DNA of 64,000 bases, from assembly GCA_964484265.1 (NCBI GenBank), contig CAZAFH010000023.1, forward strand, positions 5,647 through 69,646, in the 5' to 3' direction. The DNA comes from SIAQ01 sp964484265 (lineage in GTDB: Bacteria; Planctomycetota; Planctomycetia; Gemmatales; Gemmataceae). The position numbers and the translations under genes are program-made. Below, in pieces: positions 18,741 through 28,000 of this stretch (its first letter is position 1; every line of letters begins with the position of its first letter). A model generated the notes under the pieces. That model worked only from the letters and a program-made list of their open reading frames with translations, searched no databases and was not told the origin of the DNA.

Positions 18741-19277
18741 ATGCAATTCTCTGACGAAGACCTCAAAAGGTTCATCGAGTTCATGCCGGTTGGATCGGGA
18801 CAGACCGAATTGCATCTGTTGCGAATCGTGAACGGTCTCAAACGGTCTCATCTGATTGACGTGGAAGCTGAGTTCAACGACTACGGAAGTGGTACGGCTT
18901 CCTACGTTGATGTTTTTTGCTCGAAACGTAGTGGTAAATCAACTCAGCGAAAAGGCGACACGGATTGGATCGATGGCATCGCCATCTATCTCAGCCGATT
19001 GGCTCCTATAGCAATTTATGGACCGATGCAACGAACCCGAAACAAAACGGGCGGAAGCTTCGATTTTCTCATCGCAGACGTTGTTGGTACATTGCCGCCG
19101 GGTGACTGGATAGAGGAGGTCAAGGAGATCAACAAAAAGCTCACGACCTTTTACGGCGTCACTTTGCTTGAAAAAGAGTTCCTGGCAAAAAAACTGCCGT
19201 TCAAAGCGAAGATTCGAACTTGCTTTAAGAAGAAGGGGTATCAAATATTCGATGCAATTTTCTATTGGGACGATTGA
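18741..19277 (+). CDS. Orphan cytoplasmic protein (178 aa), unknown function
   Basis: The ATG at 18741 lies 3 bases after the rhaB stop, so translation is probably coupled. The product (MQFSDEDLKRFIEFMPV...) has no signal peptide or membrane helix. It has a central RNKTGGSFDFLIADVVG segment and a Lys-rich C-terminal half ending in IFDAIFYWDD. The gene is visibly poorer in G and C than rhaB and uses more AT-ending codons, which hints at recent acquisition. Its size, single-copy look and acidic C-terminal end resemble immunity-type proteins. No family was recognised and no function is claimed. The 163 bases after it, up to the next gene, hold nothing recognisable. Confidence 0.65.
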   Translation: MQFSDEDLKRFIEFMPVGSGQTELHLLRIVNGLKRSHLIDVEAEFNDYGSGTASYVDVFCSKRSGKSTQRKGDTDWIDGIAIYLSRLAPIAIYGPMQRTRNKTGGSFDFLIADVVGTLPPGDWIEEVKEINKKLTTFYGVTLLEKEFLAKKLPFKAKIRTCFKKKGYQIFDAIFYWDD

Positions 19278-19440
19278 CAAGAGTCTCCAAGAGTTTGCAT
19301 CGTCGAAGAGTTCGTGCAGATCACTTTTTGGACACGCGCAATTTGGCCCGTACGTGCGTTCAGCGGCAAGCTCGGAAGGCGTTTCTGGGCTTCAGCGACA
19401 ATGCCTGGAACGTATTATCTTCGCCTTTTGATTAGCCTCA

Positions 19441-20181
19441 TCACTTCCCCACCACCTCACGCCAATATGCCGGCACCTCGTTCCACGCCCGTTGATACGT
19501 CACTTCGAGGTCCACGGGCACGTATACCTCGGGCGTCAGGAACAACGGCATCTCGGGCAACGGATCACCCAGGCCGACCGGTTCGACGAAGGCTTCGGCG
19601 ATCGGGTCAGAGACATAGCTGACGCAAGTGAACGGTTTATCCGGCGAGAACACGAACTCGTCGTCACGGTCTTGCCAAATCGCGCGATGGATGCCTTCGG
19701 GATCGCGCGGCGTCGGCGGAAACAGGTCGGCGATGAGCAGGTGGATTCCCGCCGCCAATGCTTCTTCCGCCTTGTGGACGAACGAGTCGAATCGGCGACG
19801 ACTGCTCTTGTTGCCTGGTGAAACGATCTCAACCATCGCAATCAGTGAATGATCGCTGGCATGACGAATGGTGACAGTCTTCGCCTTGCCGGCGTAGGTA
19901 TTGGCTTCTGTTCGTGCATGAAACCGCACCTTTGGCTTTCGCTCGGCGACGAGAACGCTGCCGCCATTGCTCCCAGGTTTGAATTGGCCGTTTGTTGGGC
20001 CGTTTAACGGGTGCAAAGTAAGCACGTCGGGTCCGAGGCGGCCCATGAGCTGCTCCGCCATGGCATAGTAGCCTTCAGGCAAGTTCCCGTGATTGAGAAA
20101 GCGTTTGATCTCTTCAATCCACGCGTGATGAAAATCATGAAAGATACCGTCGTGTACTCGAGTCCAATCGTGAACAGGCAT
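19441..20181 (-). CDS. DUF4058 family protein
   Basis: The 246-residue protein opens with MPVHDWTRVHDGIFHDFHHAW, the signature of DUF4058, followed by EEIKRFLNHGNLPEGYYAMAEQ. The family is common in planctomycetes and cyanobacteria and its function is unknown. The middle part (VTIRHASDHSLIAMVEIVSPGNK) resembles a PD-(D/E)XK-like core, with an acidic residue and a Glu-Ile-Val strand, but this is only a suggestion. It is cytoplasmic by sequence. It faces hemN divergently across 173 bases that contain a perfect 17-base palindrome. Confidence 0.88.
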   Translation of the reverse strand: MPVHDWTRVHDGIFHDFHHAWIEEIKRFLNHGNLPEGYYAMAEQLMGRLGPDVLTLHPLNGPTNGQFKPGSNGGSVLVAERKPKVRFHARTEANTYAGKAKTVTIRHASDHSLIAMVEIVSPGNKSSRRRFDSFVHKAEEALAAGIHLLIADLFPPTPRDPEGIHRAIWQDRDDEFVFSPDKPFTCVSYVSDPIAEAFVEPVGLGDPLPEMPLFLTPEVYVPVDLEVTYQRAWNEVPAYWREVVGK

Positions 20182-20250
20182 GGTGAGCCCTCTTGGGGTT
20201 GAGTTTCACTTACCATTATACACGGCGAGTCTGAAATCTGGCGATTCGAG

Positions 20251-20267
20251 GTCCCGGTTACCGGGAC
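20251..20267. promoter_or_regulatory. 17-base perfect palindrome between DUF4058 and hemN
   Basis: GTCCCGGT-T-ACCGGGAC reads the same on both strands and lies in the intergenic space of two divergent genes, where an operator could act on either. Similar GGTTACCGGGAC words are also seen as dispersed repeats in related genomes, so a regulatory role is uncertain. Confidence 0.35.
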
Positions 20268-20354
20268 GCTTGCCGGCATACCATTGCGCGAGCGCTAAAC
20301 GTAAACAAGCGGATTTTGTCGGGAACAGATCGCCGCAAACAATAAAATATCCGC

Positions 20355-21767
20355 ATGCACACGATTCGTTATGAACTGACCGACGCTGAACGCGCCATTT
20401 ATCGCCGTTATGCGAAGTTGGCGTTGCCGCGACATACATCGTATCCGATCGCGCCGGCGTGGAGCGATTCGTATCGCAGCGACGAGTTCCGCGATGATCT
20501 TGCGCAGGTCGCGGGGCCGTTGTCGCTTTACGTGCATCTGCCGTTTTGCGAGAAACTCTGCTATTATTGCGCTTGCACTAAGGAAATCATCCCGGCGGCG
20601 AAACGGCGCGAACACGATCCAGCGGAAGACGTGATCGCGGGGCTGGAACTGGAGGTGCCGCGCGTCGCCCAGGCGTTGCCGACGCGCGATGCGCAGCAGG
20701 TGCATCTGGGTGGCGGGTCGCCGACGTTTTTCACCTCGCAGCAACTGACACGAGTGATGACGTTGCTGCGAGACAACTTTGCGATTGCCAGCGATGCGGA
20801 AATCGCCGTCGAGATCGATCCTCGAATCACTTCACAGGAACAGTTGGCGACGCTTCATCGATTTGGCTTCAATCGTGTCAGCATGGGCATCCAAGATTTT
20901 TCGCCGCGAGTGCAGGATGCGGTCAATCGCAAACAGCCATACGATTGCGTCGAGCGAGCGGCGGCGTGGTGCCGGGAGTTGGGGTTTGCGTCGCTCAACT
21001 TCGATCTGATCTACGGGTTGCCGTTTCAGACGCTTGAAAGCATGAACGACACGCTGGATAAGACAATTCACCTATCACCCGATCGCATCGCATTTTATCG
21101 GCTCGCGGTGATTCCGGAGATATTCCGCTGGCAGAACGTGTTCAAGCCGAATGACCTGCCCGCTGGCGAATTGCCGTTGGATCTGAACTTGCTTGCGATT
21201 CGGCGTTTGAACGACGCCGGCTACGAGTTTCTCGGCCTAGATCATTTCGCCAAGCCGACCGAAGGCCTCGCCAAGGCCCAGCGTGACAAGACGATGCAGC
21301 GCAACTTCCAGGGCATGACGACCGGCAAGACGTGCGAGCTTATCGGCTTCGGGCCGTCGGCGATAAGCCAGCTGGATCGGGCGTTCGCACAGAGCTGGAA
21401 GTCATCCGCGGATTGGCGACAAGCGCTAGAAACCGGCCTCGCCACCGAACGCGGCCTGCGCCTCAGTCACGACGACCGTCTTCGCCGTGAGCTAATGCAA
21501 CAGCTGTACGGCTATGGCGAAATCGTGAAGGCGTCGCTCGAATCGCGCTTCGATATTGTGTTCGACGACTACTTCGCCGACGAGTTAGAACGACTCGATG
21601 TGCTCGTAAAGGAAGGTATCGCGACGATTGATGGCGATGCGGTCCGCGTGACGGCGCCGCTCGGACGGTTGCTGGTGCGCGTCGTCGCCGCGGTGTTCGA
21701 CTGCTATCTGCCGGGCGATGCGTATGTCAACGGATTGGCGGCGAATGAGGCGTCGAAGGTTGGCTAA
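20355..21767 (+). CDS. hemN: Oxygen-independent coproporphyrinogen III oxidase
   Basis: The 470-residue radical-SAM enzyme oxidatively decarboxylates coproporphyrinogen III to protoporphyrinogen IX without oxygen. It has the HemN cluster motif with Cys65, Cys69, Cys72 and Cys74 (FCEKLCYYCAC). That pattern, not the shorter one of HemW, marks a true HemN. Further features are HLGGGSPTFF, EIDPR and RVSMGIQDFSPRVQDAVNR, followed by the HemN C-terminal domain. Heme synthesis also involves hemC, which lies convergently next to it; the two stop codons overlap by 4 bases. Length is normal. No strong ribosome site precedes the ATG. Confidence 0.93.
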   Translation: MHTIRYELTDAERAIYRRYAKLALPRHTSYPIAPAWSDSYRSDEFRDDLAQVAGPLSLYVHLPFCEKLCYYCACTKEIIPAAKRREHDPAEDVIAGLELEVPRVAQALPTRDAQQVHLGGGSPTFFTSQQLTRVMTLLRDNFAIASDAEIAVEIDPRITSQEQLATLHRFGFNRVSMGIQDFSPRVQDAVNRKQPYDCVERAAAWCRELGFASLNFDLIYGLPFQTLESMNDTLDKTIHLSPDRIAFYRLAVIPEIFRWQNVFKPNDLPAGELPLDLNLLAIRRLNDAGYEFLGLDHFAKPTEGLAKAQRDKTMQRNFQGMTTGKTCELIGFGPSAISQLDRAFAQSWKSSADWRQALETGLATERGLRLSHDDRLRRELMQQLYGYGEIVKASLESRFDIVFDDYFADELERLDVLVKEGIATIDGDAVRVTAPLGRLLVRVVAAVFDCYLPGDAYVNGLAANEASKVG

Positions 21768-22672
21768 CCAAGCAGCGCCTGGGCGCCGTGATCGCGCAGG
21801 ACGGACGCGACGTGTTGGCCGAGCGCCTCCGCCTGTTCGGGCGGCATGGTCGCTTCGGCGGCGATGCGCTGTTTGCCATCGGGCGACAAGACAACGCCCT
21901 GCAGCCGAAGCATCCCGTTGGCGATAAGCGTCCGCGTGCCGATCGGGACTTGGCAACCGCCACCGAGACCGCGAAGCATCGCACGTTCCGCCAGCACGGC
22001 GGCGCGGACGGGTGCGTCGTTCAGCGTCGTCACGATCGCCAGGGTTTCGGCATCCTCCACCCGGCACTCCAGACCCAACGCACCCTGCCCGACAGCGGGG
22101 AACATCCACGCGGGGTCGAGAATCTCCGTGATCTCGCGTTCGAGGCCGAGCCGAATTAGTCCCGCCTGGGCGAGAATCGTCGCGTCCAAATCCTGCTCGA
22201 TCAATTTCCGCAATCGTGTATCCACATTGCCGCGGATGTCGATTAACTTCAAGTCGGGCCGCTTATGGAGCAACTGAGCCTTACGGCGAAGACTGCTGGT
22301 GGCGACCACGGCGCCGCTCGGCAGATCGGCGAAGGCACGGTGTTTCTTCGAAACGAGCGCATCGCCCGTCGGTCCGCGCGCGGGCACGGCGGCGAGCGTC
22401 AGGCCTTCGACCTTGAACGTCGGCAGGTCCTTCAAGCTGTGGACAGCGAGATCGACGCGGTTGTCCAGAAGCGCCTGCTGGATCGCCTTGGTGAACGCGC
22501 CATCGCCGCCGAGTTGGGTGAGCGGGACGTTGAGCACCTTGTCGCCGACGGTCTCGATCTGGATGAGTTCGACGGTGCAATTGGGCTGGGCGGCGCGCAG
22601 CAGTGCCGACACGTGATGCGCCTGCCAAAGCGCGAGCGGACTGCCGCGGGTGCCGATTCGTAGCGGTTTCAT
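21764..22672 (-). CDS. hemC: Hydroxymethylbilane synthase (porphobilinogen deaminase)
   Basis: The 302-residue enzyme joins four porphobilinogens into hydroxymethylbilane. It begins with MKPLRIGTRGSPLALWQA and has LGGDGAFTK and DLAVHSLKDLPT. It also has SSLRRKAQL and GNVDTRLRKL, and the cofactor-binding GLGGGCQVPIG, where Cys240 carries the dipyrromethane. All catalytic features are present and length is normal. It overlaps the upstream HIT gene by 4 bases (start in stop), so the two are translationally coupled. It converges with hemN. Confidence 0.95.
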   Translation of the reverse strand: MKPLRIGTRGSPLALWQAHHVSALLRAAQPNCTVELIQIETVGDKVLNVPLTQLGGDGAFTKAIQQALLDNRVDLAVHSLKDLPTFKVEGLTLAAVPARGPTGDALVSKKHRAFADLPSGAVVATSSLRRKAQLLHKRPDLKLIDIRGNVDTRLRKLIEQDLDATILAQAGLIRLGLEREITEILDPAWMFPAVGQGALGLECRVEDAETLAIVTTLNDAPVRAAVLAERAMLRGLGGGCQVPIGTRTLIANGMLRLQGVVLSPDGKQRIAAEATMPPEQAEALGQHVASVLRDHGAQALLG

Positions 22673-23145
22673 GTGGTTGGCGCCTGCAACTGTTGAAGGA
22701 TCATGCGAATGCGGGCGGAAATGTCTGGACGCGAGAAAGTTGCAGTCTGCAGTCGGCGTTTCTCGGCGTCGTCGTTCTCCGCGCGATCGAGGGCGATCCA
22801 GGCCGGCTTGAGTGTATCCGGATCGTCCGCCTGGCGAGGGAAAAGATGCCAGTGCACGTGTGCCACCTGGTTGCCGAGCGATTCGCAGTTGAGTTTGCGC
22901 GGCTGAAAGGCGATTTCGATGGCATTCGAGAGCAGGATCATTTCATCGAAATAGGCGTCGCGTTCGGGTTTTGGTATGCGATGTATTTCGCACACGTGGC
23001 CACGATAAACGAGCACGCAGTAGCCGGTGTAGTATTGCCAGGGGCCGAGGAATGCGACGGAGTTCGGGAACTGCCAAACGACATCTTCGGTGGGCAGATC
23101 GCCAAGGCGTAGTAGTTTTTCGCAAAGCGAACAGGAGGGATTCAT
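22669..23145 (-). CDS. HIT family nucleotide-binding protein
   Basis: The protein has 158 residues. The N-terminus has a Cys pair (MNPSCSLCEKL), as in zinc-binding HIT proteins. Near residue 100 is the histidine triad HVHWHLFPR, preceded by CESLGNQVA. HIT enzymes hydrolyse or transfer nucleotides from substrates such as AMP-amines or ApnA. The exact substrate is not shown. The gene overlaps hemC by 4 bases and so belongs to the same operon, although a functional link to heme synthesis is not established. Confidence 0.87.
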   Translation of the reverse strand: MNPSCSLCEKLLRLGDLPTEDVVWQFPNSVAFLGPWQYYTGYCVLVYRGHVCEIHRIPKPERDAYFDEMILLSNAIEIAFQPRKLNCESLGNQVAHVHWHLFPRQADDPDTLKPAWIALDRAENDDAEKRRLQTATFSRPDISARIRMILQQLQAPTT

Positions 23146-23160
23146 GGAAAAAAATCAAAA

Positions 23161-23244
23161 GCCCAGGGGTGAGGTACCCCGAACCCCTGGGATGAATCGG
23201 ATGTTAGTTACATCCCAGGGGCTCGGAGTACCTCACCCGTGGGC
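23161..23244. repeat. Inverted repeat, family D copy 1
   Basis: The arms 23161-23194 and 23211-23244 read GCCCAGGGGTGAGGTACC and its near-complement. The same words form the repeat at 54174-54254, 31 kb away. It lies between the end of the TPM gene and the start of the HIT gene. Confidence 0.8.
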
Positions 23245-23254
23245 GTGGGAGAAA

Positions 23255-24382
23255 TCAGTCGCCGCCGCCACCGCCACCACAGCCGGCGCCGCCGCAGCCG
23301 CCACCACCGCCGGCGTCGCCGCCACCGCCGCCCCAGTCGCCGCCACCACCGGCATCGCCGCCACCACCGCCGCCCCAGTCGCCGCCGCCGGCATCACCGC
23401 CACCAGCGTCGCCGCCTCCGCCGCCCCAGTCGCCACCGCCGCCACCGGCGTCGTTGTCGGTGTCGCCGCTGTAGCCGCCGGCGTCTTTGTCGCCGTCAAA
23501 ATCTTTGCCGCCGTCGCCAGGTTTGTCGGCCCAGCCCCCGCCTTGGTGCCCACCGCCGCCCCAATCGCCGGTGTGGTAGTTGGCATGGCCACCGAAGAAA
23601 GTGTTGTAAACCCACATGCCAGCCATGGCGCCGAAGAGTCCACCGAGCATGCCGGTGAAGAATCCGCCGCCGCCACCACCGCCGTATCCGCCGCCATAGC
23701 CCGGCGCGGCGCCGCCGCCGCTCATCATGCCAGTCATGGCCCGGATGATTGCGATGATGACCCAGACGACTACCAATCCGCCGATGATCAGGCAGACCCA
23801 GCCAAGCCAGGCAGGCGCCTCGTTTCTCACGTTCTCGCCGCGCGGCTGCTGTTGCTGCTGCACGGGAACGGGGACAACCCCCTGGTTCTGCTGCTGAACC
23901 GCTTTTCGCGGCGCCTGGGCGTCCATGGTTTCAAGAACATAGTCGGTCATGCGAGTCAGCATGGCATCGGCCGATTGCTTGGCCAGGATGACTTTTTCGA
24001 GCGCCTTAATATTGGCTGGCGTGAAGTGTTCCTTGAGAGTCACATTACCCACGCGAATTCGAAAGAACTTTGGATCTTTCGAGAATACTACATAAACTCC
24101 GTCGGCCTTGAGATTGTTGAAGCGCTCCTTGGCCCATTGGGTTTGAGCATCCTTGTCCATCGCCGGAGACGATTTCACCGTCTCGATGATGAGCTCCTTG
24201 TGATGTTTATCGAATAATTGCGCAATGGTCCGGTTGGCCTGATCCTTGGCTTCTTGGCTAAACAGGCCCGCATCGTCCTGCACATGGCGAACTCGTTTGT
24301 CCTGGGCCTGGGCGTTTCCTGTCAGTAATAACGCTCCCACAAGCAACGCCGTCAGACCGACTTTGTTTGCTGCATGGAACAT
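23255..24382 (-). CDS. TPM-domain membrane protein with Gly-rich tail
   Basis: The protein has 375 residues from the ATG at 24382, which gives a signal peptide (MFHAANKVGLTALLVGALLLTGNAQA). A TPM (TLP18.3/Psb32/MOLO-1) domain covers ~30-155, with DDAGLFS and VYVVFSKDPKFFRIRVG segments. One transmembrane helix follows at ~191-214. The tail of about 155 residues is mostly Gly, Asp and Trp, in repeats such as GGGDWGGGGGDAGG. TPM proteins are linked to photosystem repair in plants and to acid-phosphatase-like activity. In bacteria with Gly-rich tails the role is unknown. The Gly tail makes a long Ala/His/Arg-rich reading frame on the other strand, which is a shadow. Confidence 0.85.
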   Translation of the reverse strand: MFHAANKVGLTALLVGALLLTGNAQAQDKRVRHVQDDAGLFSQEAKDQANRTIAQLFDKHHKELIIETVKSSPAMDKDAQTQWAKERFNNLKADGVYVVFSKDPKFFRIRVGNVTLKEHFTPANIKALEKVILAKQSADAMLTRMTDYVLETMDAQAPRKAVQQQNQGVVPVPVQQQQQPRGENVRNEAPAWLGWVCLIIGGLVVVWVIIAIIRAMTGMMSGGGAAPGYGGGYGGGGGGGFFTGMLGGLFGAMAGMWVYNTFFGGHANYHTGDWGGGGHQGGGWADKPGDGGKDFDGDKDAGGYSGDTDNDAGGGGGDWGGGGGDAGGGDAGGGDWGGGGGGDAGGGGDWGGGGGDAGGGGGCGGAGCGGGGGGD

Positions 24383-24628
24383 TGAAAGATCTCCGTGTGT
24401 AAATGGGTTTCTGCCACACATCCTGTTATTCGTTCATGATATTCCATTATTCACGTGGAATCCACAAAGGAAATAGGCAAACGAGGCCATTCGCGCGAAT
24501 TGTCCTATACAATGGAAGCGTCCCGCAAGGCGGAGGCGTAGTGCTGTCGTGTTTCGTAATTTATTCGTAAGGTTTGGCTTGGGCGCATTCCCCGTACGCC
24601 AAATGCAAAAAGGAATAGGTGTTACTTC

Positions 24629-25165
24629 ATGCAACGCATGCGTGCCACGACGATCCTCGCCGTCCGACACAAGGGTGTTACCGCCATCGGCGGCGATGGC
24701 CAGGTGACGCTCGGCAACATCGTGATGAAAAACGACGCGCGCAAGATTCGCCGAATGCAAGACGGAAAAGTGATCGTCGGCTTCGCCGGTTCCGCCGCCG
24801 ACGCGCTCACGTTCATGGAGCGGTTCGAGGCGAAACTGAAAGACTTCCAGGGCAGCGTTCCACGCGCCGCCATCGAACTTGCGAAAGATTGGCGGCTTGA
24901 CCGCGGCCTGCGCCGGCTGGAAGCGTTGATGATCGCCGTCGATCGCGATCACTTGCTCGTGGTCTCCGGCACGGGCGACGTCATCCAGCCGAGCGACGGC
25001 ATTGCCGCCATCGGGTCCGGCGGCGCGTATGCGTTGGCAGCCGCGCGAGCTTTGGCGGGGCATTCGACGCTGGGGGCTCGCGACATCGTCAAGACGTCGC
25101 TCGACATCGCCGGCGATATGTGCATCTACACCAATCGAAATATTGAAGTGGAATCGATCGAGTAA
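24629..25165 (+). CDS. hslV: ATP-dependent protease proteolytic subunit HslV
   Basis: The 178-residue T1-family peptidase forms the HslUV (ClpYQ) protease. The mature catalytic Thr is within TTILAVRHKG at residues 7-8, after a short propeptide MQRMRA. Family motifs are IGGDGQVTLG, DARKIRRM, GFAGSAADALT and GIAAIGSGG. Length is normal. AAAAAGGAATAGG lies about 10 bases upstream of the ATG. The unfoldase partner gene hslU starts 93 bases downstream on the same strand. Confidence 0.95.
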   Translation: MQRMRATTILAVRHKGVTAIGGDGQVTLGNIVMKNDARKIRRMQDGKVIVGFAGSAADALTFMERFEAKLKDFQGSVPRAAIELAKDWRLDRGLRRLEALMIAVDRDHLLVVSGTGDVIQPSDGIAAIGSGGAYALAAARALAGHSTLGARDIVKTSLDIAGDMCIYTNRNIEVESIE

Positions 25166-25258
25166 TTCATGCAAGCCCCGGGGCCGAGCGGAGCGATACT
25201 CGGGTGAACCGCTTCAACCCCAGAGATCGCCAAGCTCGTTCTGGGGCCTGGAGAAATC

Positions 25259-26584
25259 ATGACGCCGCGCGAAATTGTCGCCGAACTGGATAAGTACATC
25301 GTCGGACAGAGCGCCGCCAAGCGAGCCGTTGCGATCGCCATTCGCAATCGCTGGCGCCGGCAGCAGCTGCCGGTGGAGCTGCGCATGGATGTCACGCCCA
25401 AGAACATCATCATGATCGGTCCGACGGGCGTGGGCAAGACGGAAATCGCTCGACGGCTGGCGCAGCTGGTCGGCGCGCCGTTCCTCAAAATCGAAGCCAC
25501 CAAGTACACCGAGGTCGGCTACGTGGGCCGCGACGTCGAGAGCATGATCCGCGACATCACCGATGCCGGCATCGCCATGGTCAAGGCCGAGCAGCGCCGG
25601 CTTGTCGAAACCGACGCCGCCGAGCGCGTCAATGAACGCCTGCTCGATTTGCTCCTGCCAGGGTCCGATTCCTGGGATCCCGACAATACCGACGAGAACG
25701 ACCGCCAAAAGCGAACTCGCGACAAGATGAAAGCTCGGCTACTGGCAGGCGAAATGGAGGACGCCAAGGTCGAGCTCAATGTCGAGCAGAAGGCCGTTCC
25801 CGTGCAGATCTTCTCCAATCTCGGCATGGAAAACATGGATGTCGATTTCCAGAACATGTTCGAAAAGATCATGCCCAAGAATAACCAAAATCGGCAAATG
25901 ACGATCAAGGAAGCACGCAAAGTCCTCATGGAGCAAGAAGTCGAGGCGTTGATCGACCGGCAGACCGTGGCGGAAAAAGCCGTCGCCCTGGTCGAGAACC
26001 ATGGCATTATTTTTCTCGACGAGCTTGATAAAGTGTGTGGCCCGTCCTCGACGCAGGGTCCGGACGTGTCGCGCCAGGGCGTGCAGCGCGACCTGCTGCC
26101 GGTCGTGGAAGGAACGACCGTGAACACCAGGCACGGCCCGGTGCGCACGGATCATATCCTCTTCATCGCCGCCGGCGCGTTTCATGTGTCGAAGCCGTCG
26201 GACCTGATGCCCGAACTGCAGGGCCGATTCCCGATTCGCGTCGAGCTGACTGACCTGAAGAAGGAAGATTTCCTGCGCATTCTTACCGAGCCGAAACACG
26301 CCCTCACCAAGCAATACGCGGGACTTCTCGCCACCGAAGGCGTGACGCTGACCTACACGCAAGACGGCATCGAGGCACTGGCAGACATCGCCTTCGACGT
26401 CAACCGCACGACGCAAAACATCGGCGCTCGGCGTCTTCATACGATCCTTGAGCGCGTTGTCGAGGATATTAGCTACGAAGGCCCGGATCTGACAGACAAG
26501 AATGTGACGATCGACGGCAAGTTTGTCCGCGAACGTTTGAAAGAGATCCTTGAAAAAGAGGATCTGTCGAAGTTCATCCTCTAA
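25259..26584 (+). CDS. hslU: ATP-dependent protease ATPase subunit HslU
   Basis: The 441-residue AAA+ unfoldase feeds proteins to HslV. It has the N-terminal TPREIVAELDKYIVGQ, Walker A GPTGVGKTE at 54-62 and the pore loop GYVG at 87-90. It also has Walker B IIFLDELDKV at ~250-259, an intermediate I-domain at ~110-230, and the C-terminal EKEDLSKFIL tail that docks into HslV. All key residues are present. The gene forms an operon with hslV. The next gene on the strand begins 24 bases on. Confidence 0.96.
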   Translation: MTPREIVAELDKYIVGQSAAKRAVAIAIRNRWRRQQLPVELRMDVTPKNIIMIGPTGVGKTEIARRLAQLVGAPFLKIEATKYTEVGYVGRDVESMIRDITDAGIAMVKAEQRRLVETDAAERVNERLLDLLLPGSDSWDPDNTDENDRQKRTRDKMKARLLAGEMEDAKVELNVEQKAVPVQIFSNLGMENMDVDFQNMFEKIMPKNNQNRQMTIKEARKVLMEQEVEALIDRQTVAEKAVALVENHGIIFLDELDKVCGPSSTQGPDVSRQGVQRDLLPVVEGTTVNTRHGPVRTDHILFIAAGAFHVSKPSDLMPELQGRFPIRVELTDLKKEDFLRILTEPKHALTKQYAGLLATEGVTLTYTQDGIEALADIAFDVNRTTQNIGARRLHTILERVVEDISYEGPDLTDKNVTIDGKFVRERLKEILEKEDLSKFIL

Positions 26585-26608
26585 CTAATCGCCGAAACCT
26601 GTACTATC

Positions 26609-27724
26609 ATGGCCTCTGCTCGAATTACTTCCGAAACGCCCGCTTGTTATGCGATGGTTCATGAAGGACTCGAATCGATCGCCAGCGAGGAAATCACGCA
26701 ATCGCTCGGCGGCGAGATCAAGCGCCTCGGCAGCGGCCTGATCGTCTTTCGCCTTCCAGAGATCGACCGTTCCATCCTGAATCTGCGCACTACCGAGGAT
26801 GTCTTTCTTTATGCCTGGGGCACCGACAAACTCAGCTATCGCGCGGCCGATCTCGATTCGATCGAACGCTGGACCGACCGCGACGCCGACTGGGACCAGC
26901 TTCTCAAAATCCACCACGCCGTCACGCCCAAGCCAAAAGGCAAACCGACGTGCCGATATGTCGCCCAGATGGAGGGCGTGCACGGCTATCGGCGCATCGA
27001 TGCCCGTAAGGCGATGGCGCGCGGCCTGGAAGGCAAGCTGCCGGCGAGCTGGCGCTTCGTCGAGGAAAACGCGTCCGTCGAAATCTGGCTCAAAATCGAC
27101 GGCGCCATGGCGATCTGCGGACTGCGGCTCTCCGACCGCACGATGCGGCATCGCACCTACAAGCATGAGCACCTGCCCGCCTCGATCCGCCCGACCGTCG
27201 CCGCCGTCATCGCTCGGCTCGCCGACTTGAAACCTGGCCAGACCGTGCTCGATCCGATGTGCGGCGCTGGTACGCTGATCGCCGAGGCGTATCTCAGCGT
27301 GCGCGGCAAGAAGGGCATCGGCGGCGCCGACTGGGAAATGAACTACCTCGGCGGCGATATCGATTCCGGGCACGCTCGCGCCAGTCAGGCGAACCTTCGC
27401 CAATTCGGCATCACCGACATTCGCACCTGGGACGCTCGGCGATTGCCACTGGACGATGACTCGGTTGACCGTATCGTTTGCAATCCCCCGTTCGGCAAGC
27501 AGCTGAGCTCGCCGGAGGAGATCGGTCCGCTCTACCGGCAAAGCGTGCGTGAAATGGATCGCGTGCTAAAGCCGGGAGGCAAATCCGTGATCATCGTGTC
27601 CGACGCCGCCGCGTTGCGTGCCGCCGTCGAGCATGTCGGCTGGAAGGAGCAGCGCCGGCTGACGATGCGAATTCTTGGCCAGCGTGCGTTTATCACGCTG
27701 TTTCGCAAGATGACGGAGTCGTGA
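26609..27724 (+). CDS. THUMP-domain RNA methyltransferase (TrmN/RlmL-like)
   Basis: The 371-residue protein has an N-terminal ferredoxin-like/THUMP region (~10-175) of RNA-binding type. A class I methyltransferase domain follows, with SAM loop DPMCGAGT at 215-222, an acidic residue in GGDIDSGH, and the base-binding CNPPFGKQL motif (NPPFG at 292-296). NPP[FY]G marks enzymes that methylate exocyclic amino groups. Relatives methylate N2 of guanine in tRNA (Trm14/TrmN) or 23S rRNA (RlmL). Length and the single domain set favour a tRNA m2G enzyme. The gene follows hslU by 24 bases and is probably in the same operon. Confidence 0.85.
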   Translation: MASARITSETPACYAMVHEGLESIASEEITQSLGGEIKRLGSGLIVFRLPEIDRSILNLRTTEDVFLYAWGTDKLSYRAADLDSIERWTDRDADWDQLLKIHHAVTPKPKGKPTCRYVAQMEGVHGYRRIDARKAMARGLEGKLPASWRFVEENASVEIWLKIDGAMAICGLRLSDRTMRHRTYKHEHLPASIRPTVAAVIARLADLKPGQTVLDPMCGAGTLIAEAYLSVRGKKGIGGADWEMNYLGGDIDSGHARASQANLRQFGITDIRTWDARRLPLDDDSVDRIVCNPPFGKQLSSPEEIGPLYRQSVREMDRVLKPGGKSVIIVSDAAALRAAVEHVGWKEQRRLTMRILGQRAFITLFRKMTES

Positions 27725-27829
27725 TCACGTTCCCGAAAGACTCATCCTGTTTCGAGCCAGGAGCGTAAACGGCGTCAGCAACCGGAGAATATACACTTCG
27801 CACACTCCGATTTGACACAATCTTTGAAA

Positions 27830-27890
27830 GGTGGCACAGACATTCTTGTCTGTGCTTGATGTTCTCACAGAAAAGAATGTCTGTGCCACC
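27830..27890. repeat. Inverted repeat, family H copy 2
   Basis: The arms 27830-27855 (GGTGGCACAGACATTCTTG...) and 27866-27890 pair almost perfectly, and each arm is also partly palindromic. They match the words at 9814-9870. The region 27725-28000 holds only this repeat and a half-copy of the family C word at 27754-27771. Confidence 0.75.
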
Positions 27891-28000
27891 TATGTGTCAA
27901 TCCTGCCCGCGCGGAATATAGACGGGCAATTTCGTTTCTCCAGCCAATCGCGCCTCTGGCTCGCCAAAATATCACATGCGCCAAACGGCAAGCGGAAAGC

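Noticed and set aside
23090..24217. Ala/Thr-rich plus-strand frame of 375 codons
   Set aside because: It is the antisense of the Gly-rich tail of the TPM protein; low-complexity Gly codons leave the other strand open.
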